From assembly GCF_001424835.1 (NCBI RefSeq), contig NZ_LMCQ01000019.1, positions 107,011 to 171,010 on the forward strand: 64,000 nucleotides of DNA, in the 5' to 3' direction. This stretch comes from Variovorax sp. Root318D1. Lineage in GTDB: Bacteria > Pseudomonadota > Gammaproteobacteria > Burkholderiales > Burkholderiaceae_C. Shown piece by piece: positions 7,379 through 15,772 of this stretch (its first letter is position 1; every line of letters begins with the position of its first letter). A program made the translations under genes and the position numbers. Under the pieces are notes generated by a model. That model was not told the DNA's origin, searched no databases, and saw nothing but the letters and a program-made list of their open reading frames with translations.

Positions 7379-9136
7379 CTAGCCGCGCGCCACCGGAGAT
7401 TTTGCGGCGTCGTGCGACATGGCAACACCTTCGCAGGCGCGCTTGACGATGCCAAGCCGCATTTCGAACTCGGGCAGCACCCAGCGCCGGAAGGCCGCGG
7501 CCGGGCCGGCTCGTGCAGCGCGCTCCGCATCCGATGCCTCGGCCGCGTCGATGCGCGCCCAGGCCCAGGCCATCAAGGTGAGCATCACCACGCGCAGATA
7601 GTCGTCGGCCACTTCGTACGGCAGCACCGGGTTGGCGTGCGCGGCCATCGCGATGGTGGTGCCCAGGTAGCGCAGCTGCGCGAGCCGGCGCTGCACGTCG
7701 GCATCGGCCTCGCGCGATGCATCGAGCGTGTCGCGCAGTTCGAGCAGCACGGCCGACATGCCGGCGCCGTTGTCGGGCAGCACCTTGCGCACCAGCAGAT
7801 CGATGGCCTGGATCTCGTTGGTGCCCTCGTAGATCATGGTCACGCGCGCGTCGCGCACGATCTGCTCGATGCCCCATTCACGCACGTAGCCGTGGCCGCC
7901 GAACACCTGGAGGCATTCGCTCGCGCCATGAAAAGCCTGTTGCGTGCAGGCGGCCTTCAGAACCGGCGTGACCAGCGAGCACCAGCGCTGCGCGCGTTCT
8001 CGCGCCTTGGGGTCGGCGTCGTGCGCGGCCACGTCGAGCATCAGCGCGCTGCGGTAGGCGAGCGTGCGACCAGCTTCGACCCAGGCGCGCTGCGTATCGA
8101 GAACGCGGCGGATCGCGGGGTGTTCGGCGATGAGGTCCGCCGCCTCGCCGCCGCGGCTGGGCGGCACAGCGCCGGGCGCCCGCATCTGGCGGCGTTCCAT
8201 CGCATAGGCATTGGCCTTTTGCCAAGCGGCGTCGAGCAGGCCGATGCCCTGCAAGGCCACGTGCAGGCGCGCCGCATTCATCATCACGAACATCGCGGCC
8301 AGCCCGCGTCCCGGCTCGCCGACCAGCCAGCCGGTGGCTTCGTCGAAGCGCATGACGCAGGTCGGGCTGCCATGCAGGCCCATTTTTTCTTCGATGCGCT
8401 CGCAGTGCACCGCATTGCGCGCGCCATCGGGCAGCACCTTGGGCACCAGCACTAGCGACAGGCCCTTGGGCCCCGCGGGCGCATCGGGCAGGCGGCAGAG
8501 CACCAGGTGCACGATGTTCGGCGTGAGGTCGTGCTCGCCGCCCGAGATGAAGATCTTGCCGCCGCTCACGTGCAGGCTGCCGTCGGCCTGCGGCACGGCG
8601 CGCGTGCGCACTTGGCCCAGGTCGCTGCCGGCGTGGGCTTCGGTGAGGCACATGGTGGCGAGCCACTCGCCGGTTGCGATCTTCGGGAGATAGCGCGCGC
8701 GCAACTCATCGCTGCCATGGTGCTTGAGGCAGGCATAGGCGCCGTGCAGCAGGCCTGGCGCCATCGTGAGGCCGTGGTTGGCTGCGCTCAGCCATTCGTA
8801 GAGGATGGCTTCGAGCACGGTCGGCAGGCCCTGGCCGCCGTCTTCCGGCGCCGCCGACAAGCTGGGCCAGCCGCCGTCGACCAAGGCTTGGTAGGCCTCG
8901 CGAAAGCCCGGCGGCGTGATGACTTCACCCTGGCTGAAACGGCAGCCGATCTCGTCCCCGTCGCGGTTCAACGGCGCCACCGCCTCGGCCACGAAGCGCG
9001 CCGCTTCATCGAGCACCTGGCCCTGCAGCGCCTCGTCGACCTCCGCGAAGGGCGCGAGCGTGCTCAGTTTCGATGGTGCGTTGAGCACCGCGTTCAGGAT
9101 GAAGCGGTGGTCTTCGGGGCGTGGCCGGTAATCCAT
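7379..9136 (-). CDS. Acyl-CoA dehydrogenase with C-terminal extension (DmdC-like)
   Basis: 585 residues, about 200 longer than a classical acyl-CoA dehydrogenase and like the DmdC/3-methylmercaptopropionyl-CoA dehydrogenase group. It has an N-terminal helical domain, then CLTEAHAGSDLGQVRTRA (FAD and substrate contacts, about residue 155), a central beta domain, and the C-terminal helical domain. The presumed catalytic Glu lies in MIYEGTNEIQA. It oxidises acyl-CoA to 2-enoyl-CoA with FAD. In this cluster it may desaturate phenylpropanoyl-CoA so that dihydrocinnamates enter the pathway, which is inference. It is 7 bp downstream of the Bug gene. Confidence 0.88.
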   Translation of the reverse strand: MDYRPRPEDHRFILNAVLNAPSKLSTLAPFAEVDEALQGQVLDEAARFVAEAVAPLNRDGDEIGCRFSQGEVITPPGFREAYQALVDGGWPSLSAAPEDGGQGLPTVLEAILYEWLSAANHGLTMAPGLLHGAYACLKHHGSDELRARYLPKIATGEWLATMCLTEAHAGSDLGQVRTRAVPQADGSLHVSGGKIFISGGEHDLTPNIVHLVLCRLPDAPAGPKGLSLVLVPKVLPDGARNAVHCERIEEKMGLHGSPTCVMRFDEATGWLVGEPGRGLAAMFVMMNAARLHVALQGIGLLDAAWQKANAYAMERRQMRAPGAVPPSRGGEAADLIAEHPAIRRVLDTQRAWVEAGRTLAYRSALMLDVAAHDADPKARERAQRWCSLVTPVLKAACTQQAFHGASECLQVFGGHGYVREWGIEQIVRDARVTMIYEGTNEIQAIDLLVRKVLPDNGAGMSAVLLELRDTLDASREADADVQRRLAQLRYLGTTIAMAAHANPVLPYEVADDYLRVVMLTLMAWAWARIDAAEASDAERAARAGPAAAFRRWVLPEFEMRLGIVKRACEGVAMSHDAAKSPVARG

Positions 9137-9143
9137 CGGTGTA

Positions 9144-10133
9144 TCAGGACTCGGCGGTGAAGCCGATCTTCTTGACCAGCGGACCCCAGCGCTCGTATTC
9201 GGCCTGGAGCGATTTCTTCATGTCCTCGGGCGAGGAGCCGTGCGCGACCAGGCCGACCGAGAGCAGGCCCTCGGCCACGGTCTTGTCCTTGAGCGCGGCC
9301 TGTATTGCCGTGCTCGCCGCCGCGATCACATTGGCAGGCGTCTTGGCCGGCGCGAAGAAGCCGAACCATTCGTCGGCCACGATTTCGGGGAAGCCCTGCT
9401 CGGTGAAGGTGGGCACGTCGGGCAGGTAGGCCGGGCGCTGTGCGCCCGAGGTGGCGAGCACTCGGAGCTTGCCGGCCTTGGCGAAGGGCAGGCAATCGCC
9501 CACGGGCGTCATGCTGGAGGCGATCTGCCCGCCCACCACGTCGTTGATGGCCGGCAGCGAGCCGCGGTACGGAACGTGGCGCAGGTCGGTGCCGCTGTTC
9601 AGGCCCAGCAGCGCACCCAGGAAGTGCGGCGTGGAGCCCGCGCCCGGCGAGCCGTAGCTGGCCTGGCCGGGGTTGGCCTTGGCCCAGGCGACGTAGTCCT
9701 TCAGCGTCTTCACGCTGGCCGGCACCATCGGGCCCACGGCCAGGCCGTGCGTCATCACGGCGCCGATCGAGATTGGCGCGAAGTCCGCGAGGCCGTAGCT
9801 CAGCTTGGTATAGATGTGCGGGTAGGTCGACAGGGCCGAGGCCTGCGCGAGGCACAGCACCGAGCCGTCGGCCGGCGAGGTCTTGAGCGTGTCGAGCGCA
9901 ATGCGCCCGCCCGCACCCGGCTTGTTCTCGACCACCGCGTTGATCTTGGAGTACGGCGTGTCGCCGAGCTTCTCGGCCACGCGGCGCGCCACGCTGTCGC
10001 CCGCGCTGCCGGCCGGAAAGCCGTAGTAGATCTTGGCCTGCTGCACGGCCTGGGCGAATGCGCCGAGCGGATAGAGGGCGCCAAGTGCGGCTGCGCCGCC
10101 GAGTGCCTTCACGAATTCACGTCTGTTGGTCAT
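9144..10133 (-). CDS. Bug family tripartite tricarboxylate transporter substrate-binding protein
   Basis: 329 residues. The N-terminus TNRREFVKALGGAAALGALY has a twin-arginine motif and hydrophobic stretch, so export by Tat with cleavage near GAFA-Q is likely. The body has Bug/TctC signatures: YYGFPAGSAGDSVARR, VENKPGAGGRIALD and VPYRGSLPAINDVVGGQI. Bug proteins are periplasmic binding proteins, very numerous in Comamonadaceae, and often stand without cognate TctA/TctB genes, as here. Position inside the catabolic operon suggests binding of an aromatic acid, unproven. A ribosome site AGGAGAC precedes the ATG. Confidence 0.92.
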   Translation of the reverse strand: MTNRREFVKALGGAAALGALYPLGAFAQAVQQAKIYYGFPAGSAGDSVARRVAEKLGDTPYSKINAVVENKPGAGGRIALDTLKTSPADGSVLCLAQASALSTYPHIYTKLSYGLADFAPISIGAVMTHGLAVGPMVPASVKTLKDYVAWAKANPGQASYGSPGAGSTPHFLGALLGLNSGTDLRHVPYRGSLPAINDVVGGQIASSMTPVGDCLPFAKAGKLRVLATSGAQRPAYLPDVPTFTEQGFPEIVADEWFGFFAPAKTPANVIAAASTAIQAALKDKTVAEGLLSVGLVAHGSSPEDMKKSLQAEYERWGPLVKKIGFTAES

Positions 10134-10163
10134 TGTCTTGTCTCCTGTTTATTGGGGCTGGAA

Positions 10164-10928
10164 TCAGCGCGGCGCCATGCGCAGGGCGCCGTCGAGGCGA
10201 ATCACCTCGCCGTTCAAGTGCCCGTTGGTCACGACGTGGCAGGCCAGTTCGGCAAACTCCGAGGGCTTGCCCAGGCGCGGCGGAAACGGAATCGACGCGG
10301 CCAGCGATTGCTGCACGGCTTCGGGCAGTTCCATCAAAAGCGGCGTGGCAAAGAGGCCGGGCGCCACGGTGCACACGCGAATGGCGTGCTGCGCCAGGTC
10401 GCGCGCCATCGGCAGTGTCATGCCGACCAGGCCGCCCTTGGAGGCGCTGTAGGCCTGCTGGCCCACCTGGCCGTCGAAGGCGGCGACCGAGGCGGTGAAC
10501 AGCATCACGCCCTTCTCGCCGTTGTCGAGCGCATCGAGCTTTGCGCAGCGCGCCGCGAACAGGCGCGCCATGTTGTAGCCGCCGATCAGATTGATGTTGA
10601 CCACGCGCACGAAGTCTTCGAGCGGGGCCGGGGTGCCGTCCTTGCCGACGATGCGTTTCGCGCTGCCGATGCCCGCCACGTTCATCAGGATGCGCGCGGG
10701 CCCGTGGGCTGCAGCGGCCTTGTCGAGCGCGGCGTTTACGCTCTCGGTGTCGGTGATGTCGCACACGCAGGCGATGCCGCCAATCTCCGCGGCAACTTTT
10801 TCGGCGAGCTCCGCGTTGCGGTCGAGCACCGCCACCTTGGCGCCCAGCCGCGCGAGTTCGCGCGCGGTGGCTTCGCCGAGGCCCGATGCGCCGCCGGTCA
10901 CGAGCGCGGCTTGTCCTTCGATCTTCAT
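10164..10928 (-). CDS. SDR family 3-hydroxyacyl-CoA dehydrogenase-like oxidoreductase
   Basis: 254 residues of classical SDR fold. The NAD-binding TGGASGLGEATAREL is at about residues 12-26, an Asp after the second strand (VAVLDRN) favours NAD+, and the catalytic Tyr-x3-Lys is in YSASKGG. The overall pattern (CDITDTESV, NVAGIGSAKR, CTVAPGLFATPLL) is that of the type II 3-hydroxyacyl-CoA dehydrogenase (HSD17B10-like) group. It would oxidise the 3-hydroxyacyl-CoA made by the hydratase to the 3-ketoacyl-CoA. It lies 22 bp after the feruloyl-CoA synthase gene in the same operon. Confidence 0.85.
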   Translation of the reverse strand: MKIEGQAALVTGGASGLGEATARELARLGAKVAVLDRNAELAEKVAAEIGGIACVCDITDTESVNAALDKAAAAHGPARILMNVAGIGSAKRIVGKDGTPAPLEDFVRVVNINLIGGYNMARLFAARCAKLDALDNGEKGVMLFTASVAAFDGQVGQQAYSASKGGLVGMTLPMARDLAQHAIRVCTVAPGLFATPLLMELPEAVQQSLAASIPFPPRLGKPSEFAELACHVVTNGHLNGEVIRLDGALRMAPR

Positions 10929-10950
10929 GGTGTGTGGTCTCCTGGATGAA

Positions 10951-12804
10951 TCAGCGGGGCTTCAGGGTGAAGGGCAGGGTGTCGGCATGCAGCGCCCCGA
11001 CGACCTCGGCGCGATGCTTGAGCACGGCGCGCTGGTTGATGGAGCCCTTGTCAGTCACTTCGCCCTTGTCGATGGAGGGCGGCTCGGCCATCAGGTGCAG
11101 CCGCGCGATGCGGTTGGCGCTGCCGGTGCCCATGGCCGCCAGTTCGTTGGCCACCTGCTGGAAGTGCGCCTGTACCGGCGCGCTTTCGAGCACCTGCTGC
11201 ATCGTTGCATCGGCGGGCAGGCCGGCCAGCTGCCGCACCTTCTGCGTCGGGAAGACCAGCGCGCCGACCTCCTTCAGGTTGATGCCGGTCAGCACCGCGT
11301 CCTGCACATAGGGCGCGCCGGCCGCGATGATCTTCGCGCGCAGCGGACCCACGCTCACGAAGGTGCCGGTGGCGAGCTTGAAGTCTTCGGCAATGCGGCC
11401 GTCGAAGCGTAGGCCGCGGTGGATGTTGTTGTCGTCGATCCACTTCACCGCATCGCCGGTGGAGAAGAAGCCCTCTTCGTCGAAGGCCTCGGCCGTGGCC
11501 TCGGGTGCACGCCAGTAGCCGGGCGTGATGTTGGGGCCGCGGTAGCGCACCTCGGTCTTGCCGTCGACCTCGATCAGCTTGAGCTCGATGCCGGCCGCGG
11601 GCAGGCCCACGTCGCCCGACTTGACCTCGGGCCCGGTGACATAGAGCGCGAAGGGGCCGGACTCGGTCATGCCCAGGCCGGTGCCCATGACGATGCGTTC
11701 GCCGATCTCGGCCTCCTGCGTCTTGTGCAGGCTGTCCCACACGGGCTGCGACAGCGCGGCGCCCGAGTAGAAGAACATCTTCACGCGAGACAGCAGGTTG
11801 CGGCGCAGTACTGCGTCGGTTTCCATGGCGTGCGCAATGGCTTCGAAGCCGGTGGGCACGTTGAAGTAGATGGTGGGTGCGATCTCGCGCAGGTTGCGCA
11901 GGGTCTCGGCCATGCCGCCCGGCGTGGGCTTGCCGTCGTCGATGTAGAGCGTGCCGCCGTTGTCCAGCACGATGCCCACGTTGTGGTTGCCGCCGAAGGT
12001 GTGGTTCCAGGGCAGCCAGTCGACCAGCACCGGCGGCTCCTCGCCCAGCGCGGGAATCGACTGGCGCAGTTGCTGCTGGTTGGCGCACCACATGCGGTGC
12101 GTGTTGATCACCGCCTTGGGCATCTTGGTGGAGCCCGAGGTGAAGAGAAACTTGGTGATGGTGTCGGGGCCGGTGGCGCGCATCGCCGCATCGATGGCGG
12201 GCGTTGCGGGCGTGGCGGCCAGCGCATCGAACGGCGTGGCGGCGCGGCCTTCGATCGTGCCTTCGGCGATCACGACTTCGGTGTCCGCAGGCACCGCCGC
12301 GGCGATGGCGCGGCCGAAGCGCGCGGCGTCGGCGGCAAACACCAGGCCGGGCGTGAGCGTGTCCAGCACGTGGCGCAGTTTTTCGAAGTCCTGGCTCACC
12401 ACCGAGTAGGGCGGCGACACGGGGCAGTAGGGCACGCCGGCATACAGGCAGCCGAGCGCCATCAGCGCGTGTTCGATACCGTTCTCGCTGAGGATCGCGA
12501 CCGGGCGCTCCGCATCCAGGCCGCGATCGAGCAGGGCCTGGCCGATGCTGCGCGCCTTCTGCAGCGCTTCGGCGTAGCTCACGCGCTGCCAGTCGCCGGT
12601 ACTGCCGTCGGCCAGCTGTTCGCGGCGGGCGATGAAGGTGCGGTCGGGTGCCGCTTCGGCCCAGTGGGCCAGGCGGTCGGTCATGCGGTCGCGGTAGGGC
12701 GCCAGCCGTGTTTCGGCCCGCAGGTACTGCGTGCCCGGCGCGCCGTCGCGCAGCACGGCGCGCGTGACGCCGAACGCCAGCGGACGGTATCGGATCGTGG
12801 TCAT
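10951..12804 (-). CDS. fcs: Feruloyl-CoA synthase / hydroxycinnamate-CoA ligase
   Basis: 617 residues of the ANL adenylating superfamily. FLFTSGSTKMPKAVINTH (about residues 195-212) is the ATP-binding P-loop. VDWLPWNHTFGGNHNVG and GTGLGMTESGPFA follow the feruloyl-CoA synthetase pattern rather than 4-coumarate ligase. It activates ferulate, p-coumarate or caffeate to the CoA thioester using ATP. The ATG at 12804 overlaps the stop of the upstream hydratase by 4 bp (ATGA), which fixes the start and implies translational coupling. The longer upstream frame is a shadow of the hydratase gene. Substrate preference among hydroxycinnamates cannot be read from sequence. Confidence 0.85.
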   Translation of the reverse strand: MTTIRYRPLAFGVTRAVLRDGAPGTQYLRAETRLAPYRDRMTDRLAHWAEAAPDRTFIARREQLADGSTGDWQRVSYAEALQKARSIGQALLDRGLDAERPVAILSENGIEHALMALGCLYAGVPYCPVSPPYSVVSQDFEKLRHVLDTLTPGLVFAADAARFGRAIAAAVPADTEVVIAEGTIEGRAATPFDALAATPATPAIDAAMRATGPDTITKFLFTSGSTKMPKAVINTHRMWCANQQQLRQSIPALGEEPPVLVDWLPWNHTFGGNHNVGIVLDNGGTLYIDDGKPTPGGMAETLRNLREIAPTIYFNVPTGFEAIAHAMETDAVLRRNLLSRVKMFFYSGAALSQPVWDSLHKTQEAEIGERIVMGTGLGMTESGPFALYVTGPEVKSGDVGLPAAGIELKLIEVDGKTEVRYRGPNITPGYWRAPEATAEAFDEEGFFSTGDAVKWIDDNNIHRGLRFDGRIAEDFKLATGTFVSVGPLRAKIIAAGAPYVQDAVLTGINLKEVGALVFPTQKVRQLAGLPADATMQQVLESAPVQAHFQQVANELAAMGTGSANRIARLHLMAEPPSIDKGEVTDKGSINQRAVLKHRAEVVGALHADTLPFTLKPR

Positions 12805-13574
12805 CCTTTGCTCACCTTCGCGCCGCGGCCTTCGAGGAAATCGCGCACGCGCTCCTTGGCTTCGGGCGCGGCCTGCACGATGCCGGAGATGAGCGCCTCG
12901 GTGAAGAAGCCGTGGTCGGCCGACTGCTCGGCAATGCGCGGCAGCGCGTGCATCAGTGCGTAGTTGGTGAGCGGCGCGTTTGTGGCGATGCGCTTCGCAA
13001 GCTCGAAGGCCTTGTCGAAAGCCGTGCCTTCGTCGACCAGGTACTGCGCGAAGTTGGCGCGCTCGCCGTCTTCGGCGTTGTAGACGCGGCCGGTCATCAT
13101 CATGTCGGTCATGCGGGCCACGCCGATCAGCTTGGGAATGCGCACCGAGCCGCCGCCGCCCACGAAGATGCCGCGCGAGCCTTCGGGCAGCGCGTAGAAG
13201 GTGCTGCGGTCGGCCACGCGGATGTGGCAGGCGCTTGCCAGCTCGAGGCCGCCGCCGACCACCGCGCCGTGCAGCGCCGCGATCACCGGCACCGGGCCGT
13301 GCTGGATCAAATCGAGCGCGCTGTGCCACAGCCGCGAATGCTGCATACCCTGGCCCGCGTCGCGCTCTTTCAGCTCGCTCAGGTCGAGGCCGGCGCAGAA
13401 ATGCGGGCCTTCGCCGTCTAGCACCGCGGCGCGTACCGTGGAAGGCAGAGTCTCGAAAGTGTTGCGCAGCGCGAGGACGAGGCTGTCCGAAAGCGCGTTG
13501 CGCTTGGCGCCGCGCGTCAGGCGAACGATGGCAACTTCGTCGCGGATGTCGAGATGGAGATCAGGATTGGTCAT
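12801..13574 (-). CDS. Enoyl-CoA hydratase/isomerase (crotonase) family protein
   Basis: 257 residues. The oxyanion-hole segments HFCAGLDLSEL and LHGAVVGGGLELAS are present. Both glutamates that activate water in hydratases are conserved: E111 in GGGLE and E131 in LPEGS. It therefore looks competent to hydrate a 2-enoyl-CoA. It does not resemble the feruloyl-CoA hydratase/lyase (Ech) that yields vanillin, and no vanillin dehydrogenase gene is nearby. This supports hydration followed by dehydrogenation instead of retro-aldol cleavage. First gene of the minus-strand catabolic operon, 104 bp from the divergent amidohydrolase. Confidence 0.87.
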   Translation of the reverse strand: MTNPDLHLDIRDEVAIVRLTRGAKRNALSDSLVLALRNTFETLPSTVRAAVLDGEGPHFCAGLDLSELKERDAGQGMQHSRLWHSALDLIQHGPVPVIAALHGAVVGGGLELASACHIRVADRSTFYALPEGSRGIFVGGGGSVRIPKLIGVARMTDMMMTGRVYNAEDGERANFAQYLVDEGTAFDKAFELAKRIATNAPLTNYALMHALPRIAEQSADHGFFTEALISGIVQAAPEAKERVRDFLEGRGAKVSKG

Positions 13575-13596
13575 GATTGCATTCGTGTGTGAGTTG

Positions 13597-13619
13597 GATT
13601 ATGGTTATGATAAATAATC
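13597..13619. promoter_or_regulatory. AT-rich inverted repeat between the fcs operon and the amidohydrolase gene
   Basis: GATTAT (13597-13602) and ATAATC (13614-13619) form a perfect inverted repeat with an 11-bp spacer. The spacer itself contains the palindrome TTATGATAA (13605-13613). It is a conspicuous AT-rich island in a GC-rich region, placed in the 104-bp gap between divergent genes of one pathway. MarR-type repressors usually bind such palindromes, so the MarR protein at the operon end is the likely ligand. Confidence 0.5.
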
Positions 13620-13678
13620 AATTCAAGACGCTTGGACGCCTCAATTCCTAGGGATTTACCCGTACTGGAGACAACGAC

Positions 13679-14554
13679 ATGGACCACCAGAACCTGATTG
13701 CGATCGACATCCACACCCACGCCGAAGTGAGCTGCTGGAACCCGTTCGACAACTACGGCGAGGAATACGACCGCGCCGCCGACAAATACTTCGGCTCGAG
13801 CGGCCGGCCGACCATTGCCGAGAGCGTCGCCTACTACCGCGAACGCAAGATTGGCCTGGTCATGTTCATGGTCGACGCCGAATCGAACATGGGCCGCCGG
13901 CGCATTCCCAACGAGGAAATTGCCGAAGCCGCGCAGAAGAACAGCGACATGATGATCGCCTTCGCGAGCATCGACCCGCACAAGGGAAAAATGGGCGCCC
14001 GCGAGGCGCGCCGGCTCATCGAGGAGCACGGCGTGAAGGGCTTCAAGTTCCACCCTACCGTGCAGGGCTACCACCCCTACGACAAGATGGCCTGGCCCAT
14101 CTACGACGTTATCGCCGAGTACAAGCTGCCGGCCATCTTCCATACGGGCCACAGCGGCATCGGCTCGGGCATGCGCTGCGGCGGCGGCCTCAGGCTGGAA
14201 TACAGCAACCCGATGCACCTGGACGACGTGGCCATCGACTTTCCCGACATGCAGATCGTGATGGCGCACCCCAGCTTTCCCTGGCAGGACGAGGCGCTGA
14301 GCGTGGCCACCCACAAGCCCAACGTGTGGATCGACCTGTCGGGCTGGAGTCCCAAGTATTTTCCGAAGCAGCTGGTGCAGTACGCCAACACGCTGCTGAA
14401 GGACCGCATCCTGTTCGGCAGCGACTACCCGCTGATCACGCCCGACCGCTGGATGAAGGACTTCGAGGCGGCCGGGTTCAAGCCCGAGGTGATGCCGGGC
14501 ATTTTGAAGGGCAACGCGGTGCGGCTGCTGGGGCTCGACAAGCCCGCGGCCTGA
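13679..14554 (+). CDS. Amidohydrolase family protein, probable aromatic beta-ketoacyl-CoA hydrolase
   Basis: 291 residues of the amidohydrolase-2 TIM-barrel group that includes gamma-resorcylate and ACMS decarboxylases. Metal-ligand motifs are seen: DIHTHAE (H12, H14), FHTGHSGIG, MAHPSFPWQDE and FGSDYPLITPD. Members found beside hydroxycinnamate-CoA ligases have been described as hydrolases that cleave the aryl beta-ketoacyl-CoA to the benzoate and acetyl-CoA. The divergent ligase, hydratase and dehydrogenase genes here make that role likely. A TGGAGA ribosome site precedes the ATG. Decarboxylase activity is the main alternative. Confidence 0.75.
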   Translation: MDHQNLIAIDIHTHAEVSCWNPFDNYGEEYDRAADKYFGSSGRPTIAESVAYYRERKIGLVMFMVDAESNMGRRRIPNEEIAEAAQKNSDMMIAFASIDPHKGKMGAREARRLIEEHGVKGFKFHPTVQGYHPYDKMAWPIYDVIAEYKLPAIFHTGHSGIGSGMRCGGGLRLEYSNPMHLDDVAIDFPDMQIVMAHPSFPWQDEALSVATHKPNVWIDLSGWSPKYFPKQLVQYANTLLKDRILFGSDYPLITPDRWMKDFEAAGFKPEVMPGILKGNAVRLLGLDKPAA

Positions 14555-14565
14555 GGTGCTTGTGT

Positions 14566-15051
14566 CTAGCGATTGCCGATCACCACATAGCCATCGCCAA
14601 ACTTCTCGGCCTTCGGCGCCACCTTGGCGCACAGGCGCTGGTTGCACAGGTTCAGGTCGCCCGCAGCGATGGCGCCGAGGACCTGGCGGTTGTAGTCGAT
14701 CTCCTGCAGCGCCTGTGCATTGCGCCGCACCCAATAGCTGCTGCCACCCACCACCAGCACGGCCATCGCAAGCAGCGCTAGCGAGACCTTCCACAGCCAT
14801 GCCTTCTGGGCCGTCAGCAGCTGGCTCTGCGCCTTCTGCAAGAACTGCTCCGCGTTCGTCACCTCGCGCTGCATGCTCTTTTGCCCCTGTTGATGCGCAG
14901 CGTTGACATCCGACGACAAACGCGAAGCGCTTCGGTCGAGCTGCTGGCTGGCCTGCGCAATCTGCGCCGTGGCGCCTTCATTCTGTCGACGCAGGTGCTG
15001 GGTCACGCTCGATAGATTCAGCGCCAGCTCTTGCAGTTGTTCGGGGGTCAT
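14566..15051 (-). CDS. Coiled-coil membrane protein of unknown function
   Basis: 161 residues from the ATG at 15051, which overlaps the stop of the upstream lipoprotein gene (ATGA), fixing the start. Residues about 1-85 are Gln/Ser/Ala-rich and look like a long amphipathic coiled coil. One membrane helix follows at about 88-110 (KVSLALLAMAVLVVGGSSYW). The C-terminal 50 residues are extramembrane and contain two cysteines in NLCNQRLCAKV. I do not recognise the family. It is the last gene of a three-gene minus-strand set with the lipoprotein and the large Gln-rich protein. A structural or anchoring role is conceivable, no more. Confidence 0.75.
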   Translation of the reverse strand: MTPEQLQELALNLSSVTQHLRRQNEGATAQIAQASQQLDRSASRLSSDVNAAHQQGQKSMQREVTNAEQFLQKAQSQLLTAQKAWLWKVSLALLAMAVLVVGGSSYWVRRNAQALQEIDYNRQVLGAIAAGDLNLCNQRLCAKVAPKAEKFGDGYVVIGNR

Positions 15052-15761
15052 GGTGCGAGTGTCTTGAACGATGCCGATGCGGGCAAGGGGTCGGCAATCA
15101 CGAAGGCAGGGGTGAAGATGGAGTAGTCTCGTTTTCTTACCCGGGGCATCGCATCCTGGCCCGATTGCCCGACGTCGAAGGTAACGGTCATCGGTTCGGT
15201 GCTTTCGTCCACGTTCACCTTGCCCGAGAGGACGGACCATTTGCCCGCTTCGACCACGATGGTGGTGCTTGTGGGGGGGGCGTGAAAGGGGAATTGCTTG
15301 AAGAAGACGTCCCTCACTACGCTGGCTTGGACGGTCGACCTGTAGATGCCGGGTGGTATGGGGGGGGGTATAAGGGGGATGCGCCCTTCTTTTGACTGTA
15401 AGGTGGCTGGATCAATGTAGTCATAGCCAAACGTGGTGCTGAACCAGGCGCTGCCCCGGGCCTGCTGCGCGCTCAGGTCGGGCACATAAGCTTTTGCATC
15501 GACCTTGCTCGCGCCCGGCGGCTCGCCAATGCGATCCAGCGTGACAAAGCCCAAAATGGTGTACTTTTTGGTTTGGTTCCAAACAATTGACTCACCCCAC
15601 AGCGCCCCACGCGTCGGATCGGCCGGCGCCCCATAGTACGAATACTCGGCAATATTGCCCCCACAGCGGCTGAAGCATTCACCGTATCCCACCATGGCGC
15701 AGCCCGCCAGCGTCAGCGCCGCCAGTGCGGCGGCAATCCATTTGTGCAAAGTGTTCTTCAT
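15048..15761 (-). CDS. Putative lipoprotein, unrecognised family
   Basis: 237 residues. The N-terminus (MKNTLHKWIAAALAALTLAGC) ends in the lipobox LAGC, so lipid attachment at about C21 is likely. Two more cysteines follow (ECFSRCGG). The remainder is mostly beta-type, with a Pro-rich stretch IPLIPPPIPPGIY. Two homopolymer tracts lie in the coding strand: C8 at 15273-15280 and C7 at 15360-15366. Slippage there would shift the frame. It sits 11 bp downstream of the large Gln-rich gene and overlaps the next gene by 4 bp. By position it could be a partner or immunity protein for the large protein, which is conjecture. Confidence 0.75.
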   Translation of the reverse strand: MKNTLHKWIAAALAALTLAGCAMVGYGECFSRCGGNIAEYSYYGAPADPTRGALWGESIVWNQTKKYTILGFVTLDRIGEPPGASKVDAKAYVPDLSAQQARGSAWFSTTFGYDYIDPATLQSKEGRIPLIPPPIPPGIYRSTVQASVVRDVFFKQFPFHAPPTSTTIVVEAGKWSVLSGKVNVDESTEPMTVTFDVGQSGQDAMPRVRKRDYSIFTPAFVIADPLPASASFKTLAP

Positions 15762-15772
15762 TGCATGCCTCT

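Noticed and set aside
11419..12963. Plus-strand open frame of 514 codons opposite feruloyl-CoA synthase
   Set aside because: Composition is that of an antisense shadow (His/Arg/Gly/Val-rich) and the opposite strand encodes a complete conserved enzyme.
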